In this document: one piece after another, positions 17,536 to 26,136 of the stretch | Layout of the letters: every line of letters starts with the position of its first letter | Position numbering within the stretch: the stretch's first letter is position 1 | From: Methanocella_A sp963769045 | Lineage (GTDB): Archaea > Halobacteriota > Methanocellia > Methanocellales > Methanocellaceae | NCBI GenBank assembly: GCA_963769045.1 | Contig: CAVYKK010000019.1 | Coordinates: forward strand, 186,001-250,000 | Direction of reading: 5' to 3' | DNA: 64,000 nucleotides | Made by a program: the position numbers and the translations under genes | Notes under the pieces: model-generated | Told to the model about the DNA's origin: nothing | What the model saw: the letters and a program-made list of their open reading frames with translations, nothing else | The model's database searches: none

Positions 17536-18492
17536 ATGGACGTCATCATCGTTTGCCACACTGAGTTCGGAAAAGTCCGGGATCACCACGTTATATACGA
17601 TAAAAAAATAAAGGACGGCGTCCGGGCCGGCGTACCACACCTGACAGAGATCGCGGACAGGTACGGAGCGAAAGTGACCTTTGCGGTGATGCCGGAGGTG
17701 GCTGCCGATTTCCCTGAAGATACCGGGCACGAGATCGGGCTGCACATTCACCCGGGCTGGGAAGAGTTCCGTTTCAGAGACGAGCGCTATACCGTCGGAG
17801 ATGCATACCTTCGCGAGCACTGCATGACTTCATCCGCTTCTTCGGTACTGAAGGACCATCCATACGAAGATCAATGGAATATGATCAAAGCGGGAAAAGA
17901 CCTGCTGACGGATACGTTCGGCTCAAAGCCGCGGGTCTTCGTAGCCGGGAGGTGGTCGGTGAATAACGACACCGTCCGGGCCCTGGTTCAGGAAGGGTTC
18001 ACTCACGATTGTTCGGCGCCTTCGCATAAAAAGCCGTCTCACTATGACTGGTCGAAGCTGCCCCGGATATGCATGCCGTATCATCCCGACGGGAGCGACT
18101 ATCAGAAAAAGGGCGATATGCCGCTGCTCATCGTGCCTATAGCCCAGACGTTCCTGGGAGCGAGCGTGAATCCGGAGATCATACCGGCGATAGGCGTGCA
18201 ATGGCTAAAGGCTTGCTTCCGGGAGTATTACCGGCAAAAAATGCCCTTGTTCCATATCTGCCTGCATTCCCCATGCATGCTGGACCCGTACTACAGGGAA
18301 AGCATGGACAGCCTCATCAGGTTCATTGCTATGCACGATGTGAGCTTCAGGTTTGCATCCGATGTCCGGGAGTACGATCCGGTCCGCGCGAGGACGGATC
18401 TGATACCTTACCTCTCAGGAATCAATGTGAACATGATTAAAACGGGCCTGGGCGCAGTTAAACTGCCTAAAGCCGTGCCCGGCGGAAAATAA
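17536..18492 (+). CDS. Polysaccharide-deacetylase-like protein
   Basis: 318 residues. The N-terminus (MDVIIVCHTEFG), the GHEIGLHIHPGWEEFR motif near residue 74 with its H-x-H pair, and the late HICLHSPCM segment fit the NodB/GH-deacetylase beta-alpha barrel in which Asp and two His bind a metal. The usual first-motif DDG is not evident, so catalysis is uncertain. It begins a plus-strand run (17536-20427) with a FemAB-like gene and a GT4 gene, spaced 18 bp each, surely one operon. Ribosome binding site GGAG before the ATG. A role in modifying N-acetylated glycan is inference. Confidence 0.75.
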   Translation: MDVIIVCHTEFGKVRDHHVIYDKKIKDGVRAGVPHLTEIADRYGAKVTFAVMPEVAADFPEDTGHEIGLHIHPGWEEFRFRDERYTVGDAYLREHCMTSSASSVLKDHPYEDQWNMIKAGKDLLTDTFGSKPRVFVAGRWSVNNDTVRALVQEGFTHDCSAPSHKKPSHYDWSKLPRICMPYHPDGSDYQKKGDMPLLIVPIAQTFLGASVNPEIIPAIGVQWLKACFREYYRQKMPLFHICLHSPCMLDPYYRESMDSLIRFIAMHDVSFRFASDVREYDPVRARTDLIPYLSGINVNMIKTGLGAVKLPKAVPGGK

Positions 18493-18510
18493 AGCGCAGG
18501 CGGTGTTTGC

Positions 18511-19302
18511 ATGTTAGAGATCGACCGACATTTTCTGGCCTTCAAAAGAAAGGACATCTGGTTCAGCGATAGCCCCTTCGATGTAGACCACTGCCAGGGC
18601 GTTATGTTTTACTCTTGCCCCAACAAGGTCAATGCGAGAGGATTTTACCGCAGGGCGACGCCGACGATGACCCTGGACCTGACACAGGATGCCGACAGCC
18701 TGTGGAACAACTTTCACTCCCACCGGAAAAAGTCGATTAAGAAGGCGGAAAAGCTCGGCGTGACGATCAAAAGGAACCAGGACTACGAGCGATTCTACGA
18801 GATGGACCAGGCCTTCAGAAAGAAGAAGAAAGGGATGCCAAAAAGTTTCGTGAACGTCGATTACATGCGGCGGTATGGCACCCTGTTCGTAGCCGAGCTG
18901 GAAGGCGAGTTGCTTAGCGGCACCTTCTACCTGGAAGATCAGGATAACATCAGGGCCTTGATCGGCGCTTCCGGGAGGCTCGATGCCGATAAAAGCAAGG
19001 CCCGGCTCATGGGCGATGCAGACAAGCTCATTGACTGGGCGGCCATTAACTACGCCAGGGAAAAAGGCATTAAGGTCTTCGACCTGGGCGGTTATTATAC
19101 AGGAGCCGGGAAGAACGAGGACTTTGAGAAAATCAACTCGGTTAAAGCGAGCTACGGCGGAGAGCTGGCCCTGCGCTTCAGCTACGAGAAAAGTTACTCG
19201 AAAGTCTATCATCTGGCCCGGATGCTGTATTCATTGAGATCGATGCCCTGGAGCAGATTGCTCCCGCGGGATGCGCTTCGGAACCAGGAAAGAGCAAGCT
19301 AA
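18511..19302 (+). CDS. FemAB/GNAT-fold acyltransferase-like protein
   Basis: 263 residues. LDLTQDADSLWNNFHSHRKKSIKKAEKLGVTIKR near residue 53 is the lysine-rich helix typical of FemAB-like enzymes, and FDLGGYYTGAGKNEDFEKINSVKASYGGE near residue 189 is the conserved C-terminal 'gG.. ......KxxfG' motif. In shape it resembles the pair at 10499-12601 but is shorter, lacking most of the first GNAT half. Third such gene in the cluster. Between the deacetylase-like and GT4 genes with GGCGGTG before the ATG. Likely adds an amino-acyl or acyl group to a surface glycan. Confidence 0.8.
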   Translation: MLEIDRHFLAFKRKDIWFSDSPFDVDHCQGVMFYSCPNKVNARGFYRRATPTMTLDLTQDADSLWNNFHSHRKKSIKKAEKLGVTIKRNQDYERFYEMDQAFRKKKKGMPKSFVNVDYMRRYGTLFVAELEGELLSGTFYLEDQDNIRALIGASGRLDADKSKARLMGDADKLIDWAAINYAREKGIKVFDLGGYYTGAGKNEDFEKINSVKASYGGELALRFSYEKSYSKVYHLARMLYSLRSMPWSRLLPRDALRNQERAS

Positions 19303-19320
19303 AAAAATACAGAGGAAACC

Positions 19321-20427
19321 ATGAGAGTCGTGAGCATCGGAAGCTTCGTCGATTACCAGATCCAGCTGTCGAACACACTGGGGAAAACCGATGACACCAT
19401 GCTGGTCGTCTATACGGTCAGCGACCGCCTGCCCGAAGAGCACCTTAAAAATATCGGCGAGGGCATAAAAATGGACGTCCTTTCCCGATCAGGGCCCATA
19501 TATCAACCGGCCACCTTTATCCGGCTCTTGCATAGCTACCGGGCGGTCCTGCGGGACATTAATAAGTTTCAGCCGGATATCGTACACTTCCAGATCGGCA
19601 GCCCCATACTGGCATTCTTTTATCCGTTCCTGCGAAGGTACCGGCGGGTCACCACGTTTCACGACGTGATTGCCCATCCCGGCGAGGGAAAGAGATGGGA
19701 AAGCCTGTTGATGAAGTACATGCGCAGGTCATCAGACCGGATACTGGTCCACGGAGAAAAACTAAAACAGATGATGATCGAGATGGACTCGTCATTCCAG
19801 GGCAGGGTCCATTCCATACCGATCGGGCCTCATAATATCGAGCCGTTCATGATACATGCGAGAGATGACCTGGAAGAGGAAACTGGCCGCGTCTTATTTT
19901 TCGGCAGGATACACGAGTATAAAGGCCTCGAGTACCTGATCAAAGCAGAGCCTTTGATCACTAAGGAGATACCGGAAGCCCGGATCGTCATCGCGGGTAC
20001 CGGCGAGGACTTCAGGAAATATGAGGACATGATGGTGAACAAAGACCATTTCATCGTCTATAACCACCACATCCCGTATAAGGAAGGCGCCGAAATATTC
20101 CAGAAGTGCAGCCTGGTCGCGCTCCCGTACAGTGATGCCTCCCAGAGCGGCGTCATTTCGACGGCGTACGGGTTCAAAAAGCCCGTCGTCGTGACTGATG
20201 TCGGGGCTCTGGCCGAATCCGTGGACGACGGCGTCACCGGGCTGATCGTACCGCCACGGGACCCACAGGCCCTGGCGGACGCGATCATCAGGCTGTTGAA
20301 AGATGACGTGTTGCGAAAGCGTATGGGCGAGAACGCATATCGTAAACTGAATACCGATATGTCATGGGACCGCATTGTGGGCATGACCGGAGAGGTCTAC
20401 CGGCAATCGCTCAACAGCCGCAACTGA
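19321..20427 (+). CDS. Glycosyltransferase family 4 protein
   Basis: 368 residues, GT-B fold. Acceptor half with FQPDIVHFQIGSP and TTFHDVIAHPGEG; donor half with VLFFGRIHEYKGLEYLIKA, RIVIAGTGEDFRKYE, and LPYSDASQSGVISTAYGFKKPVV, in which the E-x7-E motif is replaced by Asp and Ser. The GLIVPPRDPQALADAI segment is classic for the family. Ribosome binding site GAGG. It is the last gene of the 17536-20427 operon and of the surface-glycan region. Donor sugar unknown. Confidence 0.92.
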   Translation: MRVVSIGSFVDYQIQLSNTLGKTDDTMLVVYTVSDRLPEEHLKNIGEGIKMDVLSRSGPIYQPATFIRLLHSYRAVLRDINKFQPDIVHFQIGSPILAFFYPFLRRYRRVTTFHDVIAHPGEGKRWESLLMKYMRRSSDRILVHGEKLKQMMIEMDSSFQGRVHSIPIGPHNIEPFMIHARDDLEEETGRVLFFGRIHEYKGLEYLIKAEPLITKEIPEARIVIAGTGEDFRKYEDMMVNKDHFIVYNHHIPYKEGAEIFQKCSLVALPYSDASQSGVISTAYGFKKPVVVTDVGALAESVDDGVTGLIVPPRDPQALADAIIRLLKDDVLRKRMGENAYRKLNTDMSWDRIVGMTGEVYRQSLNSRN

Positions 20428-20452
20428 CGTGGAAACTGACGGAGGGACACGC

Positions 20453-20887
20453 ATGAAATGCCTGCGTCCGCTTGCCGTGGACGCCATCGTGCTCTGCAGC
20501 GACAAAATAGTTTTTATAAGAAGAGGCCATGAACCGTATAAAGACATGCTGGCACTCCCGGGCGGGTTCGTCGAGCGCGACGAGACTGTGGAGCAGGCCG
20601 TCCTGAGAGAGACGAAAGAAGAGACGGGCCTCGACGCCAAAATCCTTAAGCTGGTTGGCGTATATTCAAATCCACGCAGAGACCCGAGAGGGCCGGTGGT
20701 ATCGATCTGCTACGTGCTGAAGGCGACGGGCGGCAACCTGCAGGCATCATCGGATGCGGCCGCATCGGATGATGCGGGCGAAAAAGCCCTTTTACCGTTG
20801 AGCGAGGTGCCGCGGCTGGCTTTCGACCACGAAGACATGATCGATCACGCGAGGGAGTACATTCATGGAATTTTGTCCGAAGTGTAA
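20453..20887 (+). CDS. Nudix hydrolase (ADP-ribose pyrophosphatase-like)
   Basis: 144 residues with a perfect Nudix box, G-x5-E-x7-RE-x2-EE-x-G-L, around GFVERDETVEQ and RETKEETGL. It hydrolyses a nucleoside diphosphate linked to another group; the LPGGFVERDE context suits ADP-ribose pyrophosphatase-like members. The ATG at 20453 is chosen because GGAGGGAC lies eight bases before it; a GTG frame opening at 20429 overlaps that site. Its last 23 bases overlap the start of the transcription factor S gene, so the two are probably translated together. Confidence 0.9.
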   Translation: MKCLRPLAVDAIVLCSDKIVFIRRGHEPYKDMLALPGGFVERDETVEQAVLRETKEETGLDAKILKLVGVYSNPRRDPRGPVVSICYVLKATGGNLQASSDAAASDDAGEKALLPLSEVPRLAFDHEDMIDHAREYIHGILSEV

Positions 20888-21182
20888 GAGCATCATGCGA
20901 CCAGGCACCGGCGGCATGGTCAAGTGCCGCAAGTGCGGCCATGAGATGAAGGCGAGCGCGGGTAATATGATCGTCAGCGGCAGCCAGAAGCCGCAGCGCG
21001 ATATGACCGTCCTCGAGGACAAGCAAGATGCGGGCCTGCCGACCATAGACGATGTCAAATGCCCCGACTGCGGCAACTCGAAGGCTTATTGGTGGATGCG
21101 GCAGCTGCGCAGCGCGGATGAGAGCGAGGTGCGCTTTTTCAGATGCACCGCCTGCGGCAAGACATGGCGCGAATATAACTAA
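20865..21182 (+). CDS. tfs: Transcription factor S (TFIIS-like cleavage factor of archaeal RNA polymerase)
   Basis: 105 residues with two zinc ribbons: C4, C7, C21, C24 at the N-terminus, and C66, C69, C94, C97 at the C-terminus. The acidic tip D85-E86 in LRSADESEVRFF enters the polymerase funnel and triggers cleavage of backtracked RNA. Length and spacing are exactly those of archaeal TFS. The start overlaps the Nudix gene by 23 bp, and the PCNA gene follows 64 bp later, an arrangement that groups transcription and replication factors. Confidence 0.97.
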   Translation: MEFCPKCKSIMRPGTGGMVKCRKCGHEMKASAGNMIVSGSQKPQRDMTVLEDKQDAGLPTIDDVKCPDCGNSKAYWWMRQLRSADESEVRFFRCTACGKTWREYN

Positions 21183-21246
21183 GTCGCAGTTTTTTTATAC
21201 GAAGCGGCCCAAGTAGTTAGCTAGTAAGCGATAGGAAGACGGTATC

Positions 21247-21987
21247 ATGTTCAAGGCTGTTATTAATGCGGATGTCTTCAAGGACGCGATCGAGGCAGTC
21301 TCGACGCTGGTCGACGAGGCCAAGTTCCGGCTCAGCAAGGACGGCATGACGGCCCGGGCGGTAGACCCGGCCAACGTGGCCATGGTGGCATTCGACCTGA
21401 ACGCGAAGGCGTTCGACACGTTCGAGGCGACCGAAGGCGAGATAGGCATCGACCTGGTGCGGTTCATGGACATCCTGGGCATGGCCTCGAAGGGCGATAA
21501 GCTCTCACTGAATCTCAACGAGGAGACCAGAAAGCTGGAGATACGCACAGGCGGGCTGGCCTATACGCTGTCACTGCTGGACCCGAGCTCCATCAGGAAA
21601 GAGCCCAAAGTGCCGAACCTGGAGCTGCCGGCGAAGATCGTAGTCAACGGTACCGAGCTCCGACGCGCCGTCAAGGCAGCCGAGAAGGTCTCCGACCACA
21701 TGGCGCTGGGCGTTCAGGATAAGAACTTCTACGTGGAAGCCGAAGGCGACCTGGATAAGGTTCGCCTCGATATACCGGAGTCCAGCCTGGTCTCGCTGAA
21801 GAGCACGGGCAACGTCCGGTCGCTGTTCTCGCTCGACTACCTGAACGACATCGTGAAGTCGCTGGGCAAGGCGGAACAGGTCTCCATCGACCTGGGGTCG
21901 GACTACCCGGTCAAGTTTACCTTCGGCATCGCCGGGGGCAACGGCACAGTCGTCTACCTGCTGGCGCCCCGGATCGAGTCAGAATAA
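21247..21987 (+). CDS. pcn: DNA polymerase sliding clamp (PCNA)
   Basis: 246 residues, the normal length for archaeal PCNA, a homotrimeric ring that tethers polymerase, ligase and FEN1 to DNA. The N-terminal half begins MFKAVINADVFKDAIEAVSTLVDEAKF, with LSKDGMTARAVDPANVAMV typical of clamp domain 1; the C-terminal LAPRIESE replaces the usual 'laPr.e' end. The interdomain region (RKEPKVPNLELP) is present. Located between TFS and PriL, which is consistent with a replication locus. Start ATG preceded by GGAAGACGG. Confidence 0.97.
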   Translation: MFKAVINADVFKDAIEAVSTLVDEAKFRLSKDGMTARAVDPANVAMVAFDLNAKAFDTFEATEGEIGIDLVRFMDILGMASKGDKLSLNLNEETRKLEIRTGGLAYTLSLLDPSSIRKEPKVPNLELPAKIVVNGTELRRAVKAAEKVSDHMALGVQDKNFYVEAEGDLDKVRLDIPESSLVSLKSTGNVRSLFSLDYLNDIVKSLGKAEQVSIDLGSDYPVKFTFGIAGGNGTVVYLLAPRIESE

Positions 21988-21995
21988 GTAAACGC

Positions 21996-22045
21996 CGAGT
22001 TTAGCGTGGCTAAACTCGATGCAAGTTTGGCTACGCCAAACTTGC
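21996..22045. terminator. Twin perfect hairpins between convergent pcn and KGG genes
   Basis: Two adjacent perfect stem-loops. CGAGTTTAGC (21996-22005) pairs with 22009-22018 around GTG; GCAAGTTTGGC (22021-22031) pairs with 22035-22045 around TAC. The stems resemble each other (AGTTTAGC and AGTTTGGC). No long T run follows on the plus strand; ATCTTTT follows seven bases later. They may end both convergent transcripts or bind a protein. Confidence 0.7.
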
Positions 22046-22054
22046 CACCATCTT

Positions 22055-22246
22055 TTATCGTCTTTCGGCCTCTTTGCCCTTCTCGATGAGCTCACGAACC
22101 CTGCTGCCGCCCTTCACTCCGCCCTTGTGGCCGATCTCCTCGTAGAACTCGTGGCTGTGCGACTTCGAGGTCGCCTCACCACCCTTGCGGCCTGCGTCCC
22201 TGACGCTCATGCCGCCTTTTGCTGACGTTTCCATCCTCCTGGCCAT
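22055..22246 (-). CDS. Small KGG-motif stress-type protein
   Basis: 63 residues, very hydrophilic, with three spaced glycine motifs (SAKGGMSVRDAGRKGGEAT and IGHKGGVKGG). This is the KGG repeat pattern of bacterial GsiB-like and plant Em-like desiccation or stress proteins, which are intrinsically disordered and sometimes bind nucleic acid. The start at 22246 (MARRMETS) follows GGTGATGAT; a second in-frame ATG at 22261 would add MSGDD. It is convergent with pcn and separated from it by two hairpins. Function in this archaeon is unknown. Confidence 0.8.
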   Translation of the reverse strand: MARRMETSAKGGMSVRDAGRKGGEATSKSHSHEFYEEIGHKGGVKGGSRVRELIEKGKEAERR

Positions 22247-22575
22247 ATCATCACCAGACATCTCATCAGCCGTATATCGAAATTAACATGACCCTCAGAA
22301 AGAGCAGACACAAAGACACGAAGACTACAAAAAGTCATAACGACAGCGAGATATAAGGACAGCGACGTTCGATCGCAGGCCGATCACAACCCCACACCTG
22401 GCTGTCTGTCATTGCCGGGTCTTCCCGGCGGGCTGGTGCATGGTACAACGTCGCATATTCCGCTCCAGGCTTTTTTTCAATGCTTTGCGCCTTCGTGACA
22501 AAGCTTTTACATGGGTGGCAACCATAATTAGAAGGACGGCCTGGCACGCATATGGTCGCCAACCGGGAGCAAGAC
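22247..22575. other. Gene-free gap upstream of priL
   Basis: The 330-bp gap holds a short half of the repeat words seen elsewhere (GACACAAAGACACGAAGACTAC near 22309-22330) without an opposing arm. There is no convincing small gene. A TATA-like ATATAAGG lies near 22351 but is far from priL. Confidence 0.4.
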
Positions 22576-23664
22576 ATGGACACGATCGCCTACTCCAAGT
22601 ACCCGTTTACCCAGGAGGCCTCCTGCTACGTCAAGGACCGGCAGTACTCGATCGAGGACGTGATCGTCAAGGCCGCCTACGACCGGGTCCGCGTCAGGGC
22701 AAAGCGGCGGGTACTCGACGCCATCAAGGGCGATGCCGGCCCCGGCGACAGGCTGTCCGATCCGGAGCATGAGTTGCTGTCATACCCTGTCGCACGTATC
22801 ATGGTGGCGTCCACGGGCGACCAGTACCTTATCAAGCGCTTTGCACTCTGGGAGTCGAAGCACGCCTATTCTCTGCTGCTGTCCGAAAGCGAGGCGGGGC
22901 TCATGGCTGTCGGAAGCGATTTTGGCGTCAACGCCCGCGTGAAAGACCGGGAGTTCGTGCTCCACTTTACCGATTACCTGAAGTATGCCGCAGGGCTGCG
23001 GAACATCGAGTGGAAGCTGATTAACAGGAAGATCGTGAGCGGCATGGTGTTCGTCCCGAAGGATGTGTTCGCGAGGCTGCTAGAGGAGGCGGTGCGTGAA
23101 AAGGTCCAGTCTGGCCTGACGGGAAAGGTCCCGGATGCCATCGTCACGGCGCTGGAGCCATACATGGCCGAGATCAGGATTGCGCTAGATGCACTGAAGG
23201 CAGAACGTAACATTACTGTAGACGGCGAGGTCAGCGAAGACGCGTTCCCGCCGTGCATGAAAGCCCTGCTGTCCGACCTGCAGAAAGGCGTGAACCTTCC
23301 CCATACGGCCCGGTTTGCGCTGACATCGTTCCTGGCCAATATCGGGCTGGACAAGGAGCAGATCATGGAGCTCTACCGGATGGCACCGGACTTCAGGGAG
23401 GACCTGACACGCTACCAGGTAGAGCACATCACCGGTGGTAGCGGCACAGAGTATACGGCGCCGTCATGCAAGACCATGATGACCTACGGGAACTGCATCG
23501 GGAAAAACCCGTATTGCGAGTGGGCCACCCATCCATTGAGCTACTACCGGAAAGCCATGTTCCGCCGGGCTAAGCTGAAAATGGCACCTGTACCGGAAGC
23601 AAAAACCGGCCCGGCAACCGCAGACAGCCCGGGAAAAGCCGATGACAGGAAGTTGCCGACATAG
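22576..23664 (+). CDS. priL: DNA primase large subunit PriL (iron-sulfur)
   Basis: 362 residues. PriL pairs with the catalytic subunit PriS to make RNA primers. Four cysteines, C227, C298, C307 and C314 (PPCM, SCKTMM, GNCIG, YCEW), form the expected ligands of the 4Fe-4S cluster in the C-terminal domain, and SYYRKAM follows as in relatives. The N-terminal ISKYPF-like segment appears as IAYSKYPFTQEA. The ATG at 22576 has GGGAG six bases upstream and is preferred to the ATG at 22552, which has none. The last 30 residues are a low-complexity tail. The gene for PriS is not in this window. Confidence 0.93.
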   Translation: MDTIAYSKYPFTQEASCYVKDRQYSIEDVIVKAAYDRVRVRAKRRVLDAIKGDAGPGDRLSDPEHELLSYPVARIMVASTGDQYLIKRFALWESKHAYSLLLSESEAGLMAVGSDFGVNARVKDREFVLHFTDYLKYAAGLRNIEWKLINRKIVSGMVFVPKDVFARLLEEAVREKVQSGLTGKVPDAIVTALEPYMAEIRIALDALKAERNITVDGEVSEDAFPPCMKALLSDLQKGVNLPHTARFALTSFLANIGLDKEQIMELYRMAPDFREDLTRYQVEHITGGSGTEYTAPSCKTMMTYGNCIGKNPYCEWATHPLSYYRKAMFRRAKLKMAPVPEAKTGPATADSPGKADDRKLPT

Positions 23665-23921
23665 GCTGACGTCGGGACCTTTTTATACCGGTATACATCC
23701 GTAGAACTATGAGAAGGTAGATGACCAGACCCCCGGTCAATGCACATGGGAATGAAAAAGTGCTGGAAATTAGTCACAGGCCGGACGGGCGCTCGCGCGC
23801 GGATGTGTTGGCCTGCGGGTGCGCATGATTGTAGTTAAGCGGTATGTCGAGTTAGCGAGCCGAACAAATATACTTTAAATTCTCCCGTTGTAGTCGCCTT
23901 TTTCTAAAATTTTAAGGGAAG

Positions 23922-23961
23922 CCAGGAAGATCTGTCAGGATACCTTTGAGCATCTTCCTGG
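23922..23961 (-). terminator. Hairpin in the 321-bp gap between priL and the DHH gene
   Basis: CCAGGAAGAT (23922-23931) and ATCTTCCTGG (23952-23961) form a perfect 10-bp stem with a 20-base loop, 25 bases beyond the stop of the minus-strand DHH gene. On that strand AAAATTTTAG follows. The rest of the 23665-23985 gap holds a CGCTCGCGCGC tract at 23790-23800 flanked by CAGGCC and GGCCTG words, and no gene. Confidence 0.5.
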
Positions 23962-23985
23962 ACTACTGGCGCCCTTGCAGGGCGA

Positions 23986-26136
23986 TCAGGGCGTCTTCGT
24001 CTCGGGGGGCTTTGCCTCGACCGGCTTCATATCCGCCGGGTACTGACCGATCTTGATCGACAGTTTCTCCAGCACGTCCTTGCGCATGCCCTCGACGAAC
24101 TTGATCGACCCGACTACCAGGTGGCCGCCGCCATTCACGCCGCCGCCCCTGATCTCGTCGCGCAGTTCCCGCACCATGCGCGGGATGTTCATCTGCACTC
24201 CCCGGGAGCGCAGCACTGCGAAGTCCGGGCCGTAGCCCAGGGTGACCACGGGCTGGCCTGCGTTCTTCCGGCACAGCAGGTCGTGAATTTCCCCGGTCGT
24301 CTTGCCCGGCGCCGGGAAGGTGAACTTGTGCGCGAAGTTCTCCACGTCGATCGTGAACAAAATCGCACCGTTCGGTAACGTAACACTCTTCACGTGCGGC
24401 ATGGACGCATCGAGCTGGTCCGATATCATCTTGTTCGCCTGGTCGCAGAGCAGGCCGACGACCGCCTGGTGCCGGGAGGAGCCGCCCAGGTTGAGGATGT
24501 CGTTGATGATGCCCCGGCCGTCGTTGTAGCGCAGCCAGAACTGCTCGAAGTCAAGCGCGAGGGCGATCTTCTTCAGGTCCTCTTCCGAGTACTTATCCTT
24601 CACCAGCGCGAGGTACTTCGCGCGCTCCGGCGCCTCCGACCGGTCCCCGACCGCCGCGACACCTGCCATGTGTTTGATCTCGTCGGTGACGTCCGGGTTG
24701 ATCATCCGCGCCAGCTCTACGCCGAGCATGCCGGCTGTTATCCCGAAGTCGCCGCCTGCATGATACGGGTTGACGTGCCCCTTCAGGAACGGGTCGACCG
24801 TGGCATCCGGGTGGTGGTGATCCACCACGAGCAGGTCGAGCCCATACACCTGGGTATACCGGTAAGCCTCGATGTCCTCCTCGGTGGAGCCGTTGTCCAT
24901 GAGAATGATGAGCGGCATGCGCTGCCCGTGACGCTCGCTGTCCTCCAGCGCCATGACCAGGTCCTTGTTGACGTCCTCAAGCTCGTAGAAAGGAGCTTTG
25001 GACGGGGACCGGCCGAAGAAATGGTACTCGGCCTCGGAATCGCCTTCCTGCCTGATGAGCGGCAGACAGGCCCGCTCTACCGCGACGCCGGCACAGATGC
25101 CGTCGGCGTCCGCGTGATGGCGGATGATGATCGGGACCGACTTGAGGATGGCGCGGCGAATGTGCATTGCGACCTTTTCCATCTGGGGCCTGAGCTTCTC
25201 CAGCACCTCGCTCTGGACCAGGAAGTCGACGTGCTGGGGTTTCGCCCGGCTGTCGATGGCGGCCTCGATGGCGCCCTTGATCTCCGATGCGTCGTCGCCC
25301 AAGAGCTTCTTCATGTCGAGGACTTCCATCTGCAGGCCGTTGTTGCGCATGGTAATCTCGCCGATAACCCGCACTACGTCCTCCAGCTGTACCTCGGGGA
25401 ACGCACGCATGCCCGCTTCCACGAACGCGGCGCACGAGACCGAGCCTTCCTCATCCGTGACCGCGAAGATGGTCGGCCCGCTGGTCTGCTTGATCTGCAC
25501 GACCTCGCCGCTGATGCTCACCATCTTGTTCACGTACTTGTTGATCTCACCGGATTTAGTCCGGGGGAGGTTCTTTTCTACCTCGATAATCTTGAAATCT
25601 TTGACGTTGTGCGGAATGAGGTCGAAGTTGCCGTTGGGCTTGATGGAGTTTATCTTCACCATCACTTCTTCGCCTGACACATAGGCCCTGTGCACATTGC
25701 TCGAGTGGATGAGGCCCTTGGTCTGGGCGTTCAGGTTCACGAACACGCCGAAGTCTGCCGTGTTGGCGACCTTGCCGAGGTACGTCTTGCCAACGTCCAG
25801 GTCCGAGACGTCACATGCCGCGCCAAGCCTGTATACCGGATATATACTCTGGCATTTCTCGCAGACCTCTTTGCCCGGCAGCGCTGGCTCGCCACAGATC
25901 TCGCAGTTACTCATCTTGCCAGTACCGCCGCAGCCCTGGCACTTCTCCCGGGTCTGCAGCTTGCCTGACCCCTTGCATTTCGGGCAGAACCCGCTCAGCA
26001 GTCCCTTCAGGTCCTTCTCGGACATGCCCATCAGGTTCATGCTCTTCACTTTTCCAGAGCCGTTGCAGGTGGGGCAGGTCTGCTCGCCCTTCACCACATA
26101 CCCTTTGCCCTGGCACGACTGACACTCGACGCTCAT
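23986..26136 (-). CDS. DHH-family (RecJ-like) phosphoesterase with DnaJ-type zinc fingers, S1 and OB domains
   Basis: 716 residues in five parts. Residues 5-73 hold four CxxCxGxG repeats (CQSCQGKG, CPTCNGSG, CPKCKGSG, CQGCGGTG) as in DnaJ, followed by a CEIC..CEKC knuckle. About 105-170 is an S1-like RNA-binding domain (VGKTYLGKVANTADFGVFV). About 200-280 is an OB fold. The DHH phosphoesterase core has RHHADADGICAG near 337 and VVDHHHPDA near 435, and the DHHA1 domain has GGGVNGGGH near 664. Related archaeal proteins are RecJ-like exonucleases of the GAN/RecJ group. S1 plus OB plus zinc fingers suggests single-stranded DNA or RNA as substrate. Its first 20 codons and promoter are duplicated upstream. 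Confidence 0.88.
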   Translation of the reverse strand: MSVECQSCQGKGYVVKGEQTCPTCNGSGKVKSMNLMGMSEKDLKGLLSGFCPKCKGSGKLQTREKCQGCGGTGKMSNCEICGEPALPGKEVCEKCQSIYPVYRLGAACDVSDLDVGKTYLGKVANTADFGVFVNLNAQTKGLIHSSNVHRAYVSGEEVMVKINSIKPNGNFDLIPHNVKDFKIIEVEKNLPRTKSGEINKYVNKMVSISGEVVQIKQTSGPTIFAVTDEEGSVSCAAFVEAGMRAFPEVQLEDVVRVIGEITMRNNGLQMEVLDMKKLLGDDASEIKGAIEAAIDSRAKPQHVDFLVQSEVLEKLRPQMEKVAMHIRRAILKSVPIIIRHHADADGICAGVAVERACLPLIRQEGDSEAEYHFFGRSPSKAPFYELEDVNKDLVMALEDSERHGQRMPLIILMDNGSTEEDIEAYRYTQVYGLDLLVVDHHHPDATVDPFLKGHVNPYHAGGDFGITAGMLGVELARMINPDVTDEIKHMAGVAAVGDRSEAPERAKYLALVKDKYSEEDLKKIALALDFEQFWLRYNDGRGIINDILNLGGSSRHQAVVGLLCDQANKMISDQLDASMPHVKSVTLPNGAILFTIDVENFAHKFTFPAPGKTTGEIHDLLCRKNAGQPVVTLGYGPDFAVLRSRGVQMNIPRMVRELRDEIRGGGVNGGGHLVVGSIKFVEGMRKDVLEKLSIKIGQYPADMKPVEAKPPETKTP

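Noticed and set aside
24394..25677. 427-residue plus-strand frame opposite the DHH gene
   Set aside because: Shadow of a GC-rich coding strand; His/Asp/Val-rich, no domain, while the minus-strand gene has clear motifs.
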